From Prorocentrum cordatum (Eukaryota; Sar; Dinophyceae; Prorocentrales; Prorocentraceae), in NCBI GenBank assembly GCA_963575745.1, contig CAUYUJ010014755.1, positions 5,663 through 69,662 of the forward strand: 64,000 nucleotides of DNA, written 5' to 3'. Position 1 is the stretch's first letter; each line of letters starts with the position of its first letter. The notes beneath the pieces are model-generated. The model had not been told where the DNA came from. It saw only the letters and a program-made list of their open reading frames with translations, and did no database searches. The translations under genes were made by a program, and so were the position numbers. Below, in pieces: positions 29,004 to 39,200 of the stretch.

Positions 29004-30437
29004 TTGGCCCGACATCCTAGCACCGGCAGCAAGGACAGCACGGGGAGCCGGAGACCCGCGGCACAAATGATAATGAATCACATGAAGTCCGTACGGGAGA
29101 CTTTGCCGACGTTGAAGCCGGGCATGGTCGTGACCACAAAGAGTGCACGGGTCAACATGTTGGTCGTTCGTAACCCCAAGGAGTGGTCAGAGGGGGACGT
29201 GGACGGCGGCGTGGGCAAACCTGGGATAATATTTGCCATCGATGTAGTCGCAGGGGATTGCACGGTTTATTGGTACGAGTCTGGGCAGGTCAACAACTGC
29301 AGCATCGGCAGAAAGGGCGTGCTCTGCAAGCCGTGCGGCGCCATCCCGGGGTCGCTTGGAGGGGACGACGGATTGGCGAACGTGGGCATGGTTCACTCCG
29401 CCATGGAGGCAATGAGGACTCTGCTCGGGGGCCGCGCTAAGAGAGGACACCAGACGGAAACACCAGTCGAGCCGTTTACTCGACACATCTCGCCGTTTGG
29501 CCGGAAGATCTCGTACACGCAGTACGTGGAGAAGACGCAGACGGCAATCATATTCGATTGGGACGACACGCTGTTCCCAACCACATACGTCAAGCACGAT
29601 CTGGGCCTCTCCATCAATCATAGTCTGAAGGACCAGGCGCTCAGTCCCGGGAAGATGGTACGTGTCCGGACCGCTCTAGCGAGAGCCGCGTGCGCCGCCG
29701 GACGGCTCCTCCGGTTGGCGGACGAGCGCGGGAAGGTCGTCATTGTGACTTTGGCCAGGAGTCCGTGGGTCACCGATTCCTGCAGGAATTTCTACCCTGG
29801 GATGGGCGAGCTCATCAAGAAGCTCGGTATCCAGATTGTGTACGCGCGGGATAGCGAGCAGATTGAGCACAACAAGGTGAATTCGATGGCCGAGGATCAA
29901 TTCGAGACGTTCTGGGCCGAGATGAAGGGCAGGACCATCTCCAAGGTTCTGAGCGACTTTTATTCCCAGTACGAGGGGCAGTCCTGGAAGAACATCCTAT
30001 CCGTGGGGGACTCACAATTTGAGCGGTACGGCACGATGGCCGCGACGATGCAGTATGCTGCAGTCCAGGGCCTGGCTAACGAGGAGATCTGCCTGGGCAG
30101 TCTGCAGGCGACGGCGAGGGCGTGCGAGGTCTCGAATGGGTCCACGCGGTCGTCGCTGTCTGTGTCGAGCGTGAAGAGCCTTGAGAGCAGGGGCAGTGGG
30201 AGGCGAATGTCGTGGGAGGGAACCGTCGGCGGCTACCAGGTCAAGGTCAGGACGAAGACCTTCAGGATGCTGGGCGATCCGACGGCAGAGGAGCTCATCG
30301 TGCAGATGAGTTTGATGTTTCGGTGGCTCCCTCTGATGGTGGAGCTTGACGAAGGCTTCGACGTCGATCTCAACAGCCTCGACGGCGAGGCGGCGTTCGA
30401 TAAGATCGAGAGCACGCTGTTCGGTGCCAAGGACTGA
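29004..30437 (+). CDS. HAD-superfamily phosphatase-like protein, retrogene
   Basis: The 477-residue ORF has no intron. HAD motif I is IIFDWDDTLFPT (catalytic DWDDT at residues 185-189). Motif II is likely VIVTLARSPWV; KVLSDFYSQ is a candidate for the motif III region; motif IV is ILSVGDSQFE (Asp near residue 336). The N-terminal 150 residues (GMVVTTKSARVNMLVV, WYESGQVNNCSIGRKG) and the C-terminal 110 residues (VKVRTKTFRMLGDPTAEEL) are not assigned. HAD enzymes use the first Asp as nucleophile; the substrate here cannot be told. The exact spliced leader 338 bases upstream and the lack of introns mark it as a reinserted mRNA. All catalytic positions seem intact, so it may still be functional. 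ATG codons at 29067 and 29079 are alternative starts. Confidence 0.8.
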   Translation: MARHPSTGSKDSTGSRRPAAQMIMNHMKSVRETLPTLKPGMVVTTKSARVNMLVVRNPKEWSEGDVDGGVGKPGIIFAIDVVAGDCTVYWYESGQVNNCSIGRKGVLCKPCGAIPGSLGGDDGLANVGMVHSAMEAMRTLLGGRAKRGHQTETPVEPFTRHISPFGRKISYTQYVEKTQTAIIFDWDDTLFPTTYVKHDLGLSINHSLKDQALSPGKMVRVRTALARAACAAGRLLRLADERGKVVIVTLARSPWVTDSCRNFYPGMGELIKKLGIQIVYARDSEQIEHNKVNSMAEDQFETFWAEMKGRTISKVLSDFYSQYEGQSWKNILSVGDSQFERYGTMAATMQYAAVQGLANEEICLGSLQATARACEVSNGSTRSSLSVSSVKSLESRGSGRRMSWEGTVGGYQVKVRTKTFRMLGDPTAEELIVQMSLMFRWLPLMVELDEGFDVDLNSLDGEAAFDKIESTLFGAKD

Positions 30438-30681
30438 GGAAGCGTGTTGTGTGTATCAGCAACGTGTGGGCCCCTACCGGCAGGCAAATTCAATACGTCT
30501 TTGTTAGAATAGTCTGCTGCCCTGCGCGAAATGTGCCTCGGTTCCGAAACCCATAGTTGTGGGTGCTCACGAAATGGGAGGTTCTCGTTGGTTGCCGTCA
30601 TACAAAGGTTTAGTTCAGAGCAAGACTTGATAAACCAATACTCTGGGTCCCTACGTGCAAGAGGTCTCAATGCCGATTTTT
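30438..30681 (+). other. 3' flank of the HAD retrogene
   Basis: No ORF or poly(A) remnant is recognised. It presumably holds the 3' UTR and runs into element E2. Confidence 0.35.
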
Positions 30682-31778
30682 CCCGGAAAGGGCTCCGGCC
30701 CAGGGTTCTCTTTTAGTTGGTAAACCTGTCCCCCGGTGCCAACTTGAAGGAGGCCGGCGGATTTTTTCCCTGATAAATATCGAGGTCGAAGGAGGCCGGC
30801 GGATTAAAATTTGAGGATGTCTCAGGCGAAACGCTTGTTTTTGAAATCCCGATCGATAAATCACAGGGTGCGGGACACCTCAGCACGACCACACCCAGCA
30901 TGACCACACCCCAGCACGACCACGCCCCAGCACGACCACACCCCAGCACGACCACACCCCAGCACGACCACACCCCAGCACGACCACACCCCAACACGAC
31001 CACACCCCACCACGATCACACCCCACCACGACCACACCCCAGCACGACCCGATCGATGAATCACAGGGTGCGGACCACCCCAGCACGACCACACCCCAGC
31101 ACGACCCCACCCCAGCACGACCCACCCCAGCACGACCACCCCAGCACGACCACACCCCAGCACGACCCACCCCAGCACGACCCACCCCAGCAAGACCACA
31201 CCCCAGCACGACCACACCCCAGCACGACCTCACCCAGCACGACCACACCCCAGCACGACCACACCCCAGCACGACCACAGCCCCAGCACGACCACACCCC
31301 AGCACGACCACACCCCAGCACGACCACTACACCCCACCCACAAGCCAAGACCACACCCCAGCACGACCTCACCACAGCACGACCACACCCCAGCACGACC
31401 ACGCCCCAGCACGACCACGCCCCAGCACGACCACGCCCCAGCACAACCACCCCCCAGCACGACCACCCCCCCAGCACGACCACGCCCCAGCACGACCACC
31501 CCCCAGCACGACCACACCCCAGCACGACCACTCCCCAGCACGACCACACCGCCTTGGTTGAGTGGTTGCCTGTCGTCGTGGAATGTTTCGTGGGGTGTCT
31601 CGTGGAATGTTTCGCGGGGTGTCTCGTGGAATGTTTCGTGAGGTGTCTCGCGGAATGTTTCGTGAAGTGTCTCGTGGGATGTTTCGTGAGGTGTTTTGTG
31701 GGATGTTTCGTGAGGTGTTGCCCCGTTGGGTATCGTGAAAACGTGCCCATGCTCCACATGTCTATATCCCTTTCCGGG
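30682..31778 (+). mobile_element. CCCGGAAAGGG inverted-repeat element E2
   Basis: Same architecture as E1: left CCCGGAAAGGG (30682-30692), a GAGGATGTCTC unit, CCAGCACGACCAC minisatellite (30880-31550), six GTGGAATGTTTCGTG-type units (31580-31725) and right CCCTTTCCGGG (31768-31778). E1 and E2 lie in the same orientation on either side of the HAD retrogene. Confidence 0.6.
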
Positions 31779-31879
31779 TTCGTGGGTCCATCATGTTGTC
31801 CAGCAGTCTGCACAGGCGCGTCAGTTTTGTCCACTTCGGCAGGTGTATTGGCTGGAGGCCTCTCCCACATCTGCCAGCG

Positions 31880-32042
31880 CACGTTGCAGCTGGATGAGAT
31901 CTATGCTGTGCCTGAGACGCGGGGCAGGATCATTGCTAGACATGTAGACGGGGTCCTGACAGGTGGGATTATCTGGATGTCTGTGTATGGGAAAGGGGGG
32001 GGGTGGAGTCAAAGCGAGCTCGCTAGACCACGCGCGCCCTAG
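31880..32042 (+). pseudogene. Possible LINE endonuclease fragment
   Basis: One frame reads YAVPETRGRIIARHV, then GGIIWMSVYGKGGGWSQSE. This resembles the central strand region (R-I-x-A...G-G-I...S-V-Y) of AP-type endonucleases of non-LTR retrotransposons. It is short, with no RT nearby. Low certainty. Confidence 0.3.
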
Positions 32043-32094
32043 ATGGCGCGCTGGATGATTGCAGGCAGTCCCATCGCATAGTCATTCCGTATTT

Positions 32095-33592
32095 CCCGGA
32101 AAGGGCCTGAGCCCAGGGTTCTCTTTTAGTTGGTTTCCCCCCGGTTTTGACGGCTGTAGGGCCGGCGAATTTCTTTTGCGGTAAATAACGAGGCCGCGTA
32201 GGGCCGGCGACTTAAAAATTGAGGATGTCCCTAGCGAAACGCTTGTTTTTCAGAATTGGTTGAGGATGTCTCGAGCGAAACGCTTGTTTTGTGTAATAGA
32301 TTGTCCTCTCCTGGGGACCTCAATTCTGAGGATCTCTCAAGTGGATTGCTTGTTTTCACGTGCCCAGGTCTTGAGGATGTCTCGAGCGAGACGCCTCCAG
32401 GTGGCCCAGACAGATGTCTAGCATGAGGATTTGTTGAGGATGTCTCGGACCAGAGGCTTGTTTTCACGTGCCCAGGACGCTCAGGCGGATGTCTAGCATG
32501 AGCATTTGTTGAGGATGTCCCGAGCGAGACGCCTATTTGCACGTGTCCAGGTTGCCCAGCGACGATGTCTAGCATGAGGATGTGTTGACAACGTCTTGAG
32601 CGAAACGCGTGTTTTCACGTGTTCAGGTCGCCCAGGCACGGCACAGCCCTCGGCACGGTACATCAATATCGATACCCTTAGCATTGCAGCCTGGCATGTT
32701 GCCTGGCACGTTCCGCGGAGCGTCCCGTGGCGAGTCCCCCTGGCACGTCGCGCGGTGCACGTCCATTGGCACGTTCCGTAGCGCGTCCCCTTGGCACGTC
32801 CCGCGGTGCGTGCCCATGGCACGTCCCCTGGCACGTCGCCTGGCGCGTCCCTTGGGACGTTCCGCGGCGCGTCCTCTTGGCATGTTCCCTCTGTCGATTA
32901 GTTCTTGGGCAGCTACCATCGGCTCAGGCAGCTCGAGCTTACGATCCAGATCAGTTCGGTGAGGACTCGGATGCCAGGGAGGACTCCATCCACAACGCTA
33001 TATAGAGCACAATCGCGGCATGGCACATCGCAGTTCAGCACGGCCCAGCACAGCACAGCCGTCGGCACGGTACATCAAGATCGATACACTCAACTATGCA
33101 CCTTGGCACGTTCCTTGGCGCGTTCCGTGGCGAGTCCACCTGGCACGTCGCGCGGCGCGTCCCCTGGCACGTCCCTCGGCACGTCCATTGGCACGTTCCG
33201 TAGCGCGTCCCCTTGGCACGTCCCGCGGTGCGTGCCCCATGGCACGTCCCCTGGCACGTCGCCTGGCGCGTCCCTTGGGACGTTCCGCGGCGCGTCCTCC
33301 TGGCATGTTCCCTCTGTCGATTAGTTCTGGGGCAGCTACCATCTGCTCAGGCAGCTCGAGCTTACGCTCCAGATCAGTTCGGTGAGGACTCGGATGCCAG
33401 GGATGACTCGATCCACAACGCTATATAGAGCACAATCGCGGCATGGCACATCGCAGTTCAGCACGGCGTAGCACAGCACAGCCCTCGGCACAGTACGTCA
33501 TCATCGATACATTCAGCATTGCATGTGCCCGTCGCCCAATCAGGTGTCTTTGAAATGTTGCAATGCCTTACATTTCTATATTCCTTTCCGGG
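32095..33592 (+). mobile_element. CCCGGAAAGGG-family element E3, diverged
   Basis: The left end CCCGGAAAGGG (32095-32105) and right end CCTTTCCGGG (33583-33592) enclose GAGGATGTCTCGAGCGAAAC repeats (32220-32600). Two large, similar copies of a GGCACGTCCC minisatellite segment follow (about 32600-33020 and 33020-33440). The CCAGCACGACC array of E1 and E2 is absent. Confidence 0.5.
32600..33440 (+). repeat. Tandem duplication of about 420 bp
   Basis: Two copies, each with a GGCACGTCCC/TGGCACGTC array, then CTCGAGCTTACGATCCAGAT (32934) or its near copy (33355), then CACAACGCTATATAGAGCAC. The CTCGAGCTTACGATCCAGAT element resembles the inverted-repeat motif of the Helitron introns. Confidence 0.75.
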
Positions 33593-34329
33593 TTCGTGGG
33601 TCGATCATGTTTTCCTAGGGCTCTCCAGCGTGAGACAAGATTTGGTTGTTCCTCAGCGGCACGGGCTCTATGAGCCGACAGCTGTCAATGCTGAGAGCAC
33701 GACGCACGAGCGTGCACAGGGCGGCCAGCACCTGGTACCCCTTCGCATGGAGAAAAACAAACAAAACAACGACAAGTATTGTTTCACTTGTCTCACGTGC
33801 TTGGCTGACGTACGGCTGCGCCCAGGAGCCTGCGCACATGCCCGTACCTGCTCTTTGCGGCAGACTTGGTGCATAATGTTTGAATGCTGCCCATTCTGGG
33901 GAGTCACGGAGTCATGGTTTTGAAATGTTGCCCCTTCTGGGGGCACGGCCGCCAGGTTGGTGATGGCCAGCATGGTCCTCCTCATCCCGTCCAGTCCTTA
34001 TAGAGCTGCACGGATCCGCAGCGTCGCATAGCGAAGTGTTGGCTCAGGGGGAAGCACTCAGCTCCGCGCCCCAAGCGTTCCGCTTTTCGTCAGAGGTGCG
34101 GGCGTGGAGGCGCTGCAGAGGCGTCGCAGGCCAACGAGGGGGGCGGCGCGCGTGCCTCGGGCGAGCGGGCGGGCGGGCGGGCGCGGCGGCGAGGGCCTCC
34201 GCGCCGCGACGCTCGGGCTCGAGGGCGCGGCCCCCGCGAGAGGCGCCCGGCCGGGAACGTGCCGCAACTTTTTGTTTGGTCCGTCCTCGACGCCCCCTTC
34301 GGCCGAGAGGAAATCGCCATCGCTTCCAA
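33593..34329 (+). other. Region without a recognised gene
   Basis: Mixed-composition DNA (33600-34030), then very GC-rich sequence with GGGCGGGCGG runs (34080-34260). No credible ORF on either strand. Confidence 0.4.
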
Positions 34330-35060
34330 AAAAAAAAAGACGGCCCCAAGAGAGGCCCACGAAGGGAAACACGAACCGAGAATCCGAGCTTTCTACCCCG
34401 AGAGGTTCTCGGGAAGTCCCAAGAGGCCCCCAATCGGATCCAAGAGGCCCCCAAGAAGCTCCCGAGAGGGCCGACGAGGTTCCAAGAGATCTCCCAAGGT
34501 GGCCCCAAGAGGCACAGCTCATTGTTTTACGATTGGGCTTTGACGGGTTTTAATGTTTCTTGCCTTTTGGCATCCCGATGCTCCAAGACGGCCCAAGAGG
34601 CTTCCAATACCGCTCCCACATAGAGGAAGAGGCCTCCAAGAGGGCCCCAAGACGGCCCGCGAGGGCCCCAAGACGGTGCTTGAGGCGCCCAAGACGGCCC
34701 GAGAGGGCCCCAAGAGCCCCAAGAGAGGCCCAAGAAGGGGAACGCGACCCAACAGCAGAGCGGTCCCCCCACAAGGCCCACAGGAGGCTGCAAGAGGCCC
34801 CCAAGTGGTCCGACGAGGACCCCAAAAGCTTCCCGAGGGCCTAGAAGGCCCCTAGGAGACGTCCAAGAGGTTTTAAAATAGCCCAAGAGTGCCCTCGATG
34901 CGTCAAAACTGCTTCCAGGAGGCCCCCGGGAGGCTTCCCGATTGCCTCAATCTGGCCGCAGGTGGCCTCAAGTCGGGCCTCCACGCAGCCAAGACGGCCA
35001 ATGACGGCTTCAGATTGCAGAACCGATGCCCCCAAGGGACCCTCAGACGCACCCCCAAGA
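34330..35060 (+). repeat. CCAAGAGGCCCC minisatellite
   Basis: Imperfect units such as CCCAAGAGGCCCCCAA and CCAAGACGGCCC, like 27760-28640. The ORFs over it are repeat translations. Confidence 0.85.
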
Positions 35061-35190
35061 AGCACCCAAGAGTTGCATCCACCAGCCAGTTGACGAAGCA
35101 TGCGGAACACCCCAGAAGCTCCTCAGATGCCGTCGCGCGCCTGTGCTTGATAGCGTTGTCCAAGATCGTCCAGCGCCCCCCCGGGCTGGG

Positions 35191-35230
35191 CTAGAACCTG
35201 AGCGCGCGCGAAGCGCGCGCGATGGTTCTA
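35191..35230 (+). other. Strong hairpin followed by a TA run
   Basis: CTAGAACC and GGTTCTAG enclose two GCGCGCGC arms with a GAA loop. After 18-20 bases comes a TATATATATA run and CATATTAGCCAGCG. It may be the end of a mobile element; a similar hairpin plus TATATTAACCAGCG lies at 60120-60155. Confidence 0.5.
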
Positions 35231-35324
35231 GTTTACATGTTTTATTATATATATATATATAACATATTAGCCAGCGTGGGCCCCAACAGGGAATTGTTGT
35301 ACAGTTGAGATGAAATCTATTCGG

Positions 35325-35860
35325 CGTAAGATGTGTGGTGTCAGTTACGTCGTGTAAGCTCTGTGGTGTTAGCTATGGAGGTGAAAGCTGTGCAGTGTAA
35401 CCTATGTGGTGCAGGCTAGGTCGTGTAATATAATATCTGTGGTGTGAGTTGGAGGAGAGCGCTGTGTGGTGCAAGCTGTGTGGGGTAAGATACGGTATTT
35501 AAGGCGTGGTGTACGCCATGTGGTGTAAGCTATGCTGCGCAAGCTATGTGGTGTGTGGGATGTGGCGTAAACCAAGCGCACCGGGCGCACACCGGCACCC
35601 ACGCAGCAACGCGAGGCGCGCGGATTCACCCAGCGCACGGGGCAACCACGAGGCGAGGCGGCACGGGCGGCACGGGCGGCAGCGCGGCGCAACTTCGGAG
35701 GATCCACCCGGCGCACGGGCGCCCACGAGCGCCCACCAGGCGACACGGGCGGCAACGTGACGCAACCTCGGCGAAGTCCGCCCGGGCCGCTCACGAGCGC
35801 CCATGGGGCGGCGCGGGTCGGCAACGTGGGAAATCCTCGGCGGACCCGTCCGATTGTTTG
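35325..35860 (+). repeat. Two degenerate tandem arrays
   Basis: 35325-35575 carries about a dozen imperfect units of AAGCTATGTGGTGT type. 35600-35860 carries about three imperfect copies of a segment with CACCCGGCGCACGGGC. No gene seen. Confidence 0.6.
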
Positions 35861-35939
35861 AGGAACCGAAGTATGAAGCCCTCAGTGCGAGTACTGTTTC
35901 GCTTGGGGGAAAAATCAGGGAGGTGACAGAAGGAGGGGA

Positions 35940-36021
35940 CGCGGGAGGATGAAGGGGAGGATGAAGGGGAGGTCTTCTGGAGGAGAAGGTGGAGGAGGAG
36001 GAGGAGGAGGAGGAGGAGGAG
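35940..36021 (+). repeat. GGAGGAGG microsatellite
   Basis: Purine run of GGA units upstream of the EF-hand/vWD gene. Confidence 0.8.
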
Positions 36022-36217
36022 GGCTTGGCGTGCCGTTGTCAGCAACAGAACGACCACACCTCACATGTGAAATTGGAGCAGCTGTCACAGGGAAGAGAGT
36101 CCCTCAGCCGTTCCAAACTCTGCCTGGGTCTCCGCTGTCCCTGTGCCCAGGGTTCCGGGGCCCGAGCGCCTTGATCCGTCAGGGCGGACCGCTCAACCCG
36201 AGAGCACTGCACTTCCA

Positions 36218-36240
36218 CACTTTACTTTTTTTATTTTCAC
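36218..36240 (+). promoter_or_regulatory. T-rich tract upstream of the EF-hand/vWD gene
   Basis: TTTACTTTTTTTATTTTCAC lies about 20-40 bases before the ATG. TTTT-type promoter boxes have been proposed in dinoflagellates, and a pyrimidine tract is also needed for spliced-leader addition. No AG acceptor lies between it and the ATG, so its role is open. Confidence 0.3.
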
Positions 36241-36258
36241 ACCCGTTTAATACTTGTC

Positions 36259-39200
36259 ATGAACACGGTCCTCTTGATTGCGACTTCTCTGTTGCGGGCT
36301 GCTGCCGCCATGAAGGTGGTGCAGGACGCGGTGCAGCGGCCTCCACCGCCGACTCCAGTTCCGACGCCTCTCCCGACGACGGAGCCGCCGACACCAGCCC
36401 CGACGACCTTGGACCTGCTCCCGGGAGTCGCTTGCCCGTGTTTGCCGCCGACGTGTTTTGCAGCATACGACCTCAATAATGACTCCTGCCTCAGCCAAGA
36501 CGAGTGCGACCTGCAGGTTACGCTGCTGGGGAATTGCACTGGGGTAGCGACTTACGGGCCAGCGGTGTGGGATTCAGACGAAGACGGCTGCATCAACTAC
36601 ACTGAGTGGCAGGACATCTTTGCGGCTACGAACGGGTCCGTCTGCCCAGTCGAGGTCCCAGAGATACCCGATGAGTGCGATCCTGGCTATTATCTTGTCG
36701 CCAATCCTACGGAGTGCCAAGAATGCATTGGTGGCGAAGTGCGCAGGCGTTGCGGGTGAACAGGAAGCACCTGACAGCACGGATGCCCCACTTCCTGTTC
36801 TCCTTTGTCGAGGTTGCGCGAGTCGAAGTAGATGAGATCGCTGGATCGCTCTGCATCGTCGATGCAGTTGCAATGCGACTCGATTTGGAGTCCGATCTTC
36901 TTCACGCTGACGTCGCTAATGCATCACTGGCGTCGCCCATTTATCGCCGATGCGGCGCGATCCTCCGACGCCATCTACTTCGACCCCACCCGAGTGGCCT
37001 CACATCTTGGTCCAGCCGTGGGTTCCCCTCGCCATGACTGGGCACTTGCCCTCCCCCTCCCCTCTTGTTCGGCGGTTGCTAAACGTGCCCCTGGCCAAAG
37101 GTGCCTCCAGCTTTTCGCTCAATCTTGGAGCCCCTGGGGACCTCTGGGCCTCGTGAGGGGTGCTCTGGAGGCCGTGGGGGCCCCCTTGAAGTTCCTGGGG
37201 GCACCTCGGGCCCGTGGCACTTCTGGCAACACCCGAAGCCTGTGCCTCCCCGCAAAAGGTCGGGTCCAGGCAGGGGCTTTCTTGGGGGGCCGCAGGCGCC
37301 GCGCTCTCGAGTGCACGCCGTGCCCGGCAGGCTTCGTGGACTTGAACTGCGGGGACGACTGCGTTGACATGTCTGCCACCCTCGTTGCCCCCAGCTCGAG
37401 GAAGAAAAAACGGCACAACCATAAACCGTCGGCGCTCCGCGCGGATTTCTTGGTTCGGCGCCGGGAGCCCCCAGCGCCGCCCTTGGCGCGTTCCGCGCGC
37501 CATGGAGGGGGTTCCCGCGCTAATCCAAGCAATCCGTGCGGACCGCCGAAACCATATGTTTATGCAGTTGTTTCTTCCTCTACTAGCTCGGATTGCGCAA
37601 GAAATACTGACAACAATACTTGCAACATTCCTGTCTTACCTGGGACCCCCGGCTTCTGCGACGAGTACGCGGTCGGCGACAACGTCACGATCCGAGGAAC
37701 GGACCCAGATTGCGTGAGTGGTGAAGATTGCCTAGAGATATTTCATTGCGTTCTCACTGCCATGACGCAAGTGATTGGGACATGGGAATACTTCATCGAA
37801 TGTCCTTCATTTCAGTACACCATAACTGTCAATGAGACGCGGAGACTGGAATCTCGCGTCACTGAAGATCGGCTTGCCGTGTGTATCCCTCCAGCCATAC
37901 CAGCCAATTCCAACATGTACTTGACGTGCACGGTCACTGACGGGACTGACTTGAGTGATCATTTTTCTCCTTCTTCTTCTGGTTGCGTCTGCGCATGTGG
38001 CGATGTGTTGTGCAGTTCAACGGAGATATGCACAGAAAACAACGGCACTGGCGTGTGCACCCGAGCTGGTCCCTACCCCGAATTCTCCACTCCCGCCCCG
38101 ACCGTCGGGGCCAAGGGCGACCCGCATCTTGTCAACTTGCAGGGAGAGCACTTCGACATCAACCACGAGGGCAACTTCGAACTGATCCGCTTCCCTCAGG
38201 CTGCCGACATGCCCGTCGAGCTCTCTTTCCTGGCGACAGTCCAGCCAGACCATGGGAAGCCGTGCACCACGTACATCACGCAGGTGGAGGTCTCGGGCGC
38301 CTGGCTCGGCAGTAAGGGCTTGCAGATTCGCTGCTACCGCAAGTCCCATTCGAACGACACCGACGCGTTCCTCGGTGCCCGTCTTCTGGAGGGTGGGATT
38401 GATCCTCCCTGGCAGACCATCCAGGAGTTTGGGTCGGAGCGCATCGTGCTTTCCAAGTCGGGGTCGAACTACGAAGTTATCTTAGACAAGGCTCGGGGAA
38501 ACTGGGTACGGCCACAAATTCGATCCCCCCCCGCTCCCTTCTCCCCCATCCTCCTCACCCTTTCTCCACAATCCCCCCTCGTGCTCACTCCGCCTGCTGG
38601 TGGGATTCGGATCGGCGTGTGTGAAGGCTGCCCTCTCAACAGGCGACGTGGTCCCCCAAGAAGCGTACGGCAGTGGGCCCGACTGCGGCGGGGATGTTCA
38701 CCCTGTCCTTGCGCAACAGGAAAAGCGCACACGCCGCCAAGATCACCGTCCGCCAGGACCTGCCGGAGCAGGAGCACCTGCTGGGGGAGGGGAGGACCAG
38801 ATGCGAGGAAGGGGAGGAGGCAGGGGTGGCGGGCTGGCGAGATGGCGAGAGGAGGAAGGTTGACGTTATTTCCCATGCGGAAGGTCGAGGATCTTACATT
38901 TCAAGACTAGAGTTGCCGACCCGCCTCGCCGGCCCTGCATGCCGCAGTTGCCAGGCCCAAAGAGTGCTGGTGTTGCCTGGGCATCCCACCTCGCGGCTTC
39001 GATGAACGCAGAATGCGTGCTGCGGCCGCCAGGCCCCAAGGAGGCCGCTGCTCCCTGGGTATTTTGCCTCGCGTTCTTTGTTCCTTTGCCCTTTTGGAGC
39101 TTCCGACCGCTTGTCCCACTCCATGCGACCCCACCAGGGTCGCAGCCGAGCGTATGGCACTCCTCCTCCTTCGGCGAGAGCGCCCAAGACCCGAGAGGTT

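Noticed and set aside
26249-31778. E1 and E2 as long terminal repeats of one retrotransposon around the HAD gene
   Set aside because: The copies carry inverted, not LTR-type, termini. A third copy and an extra right end lie outside, and no retroelement coding sequence lies between.
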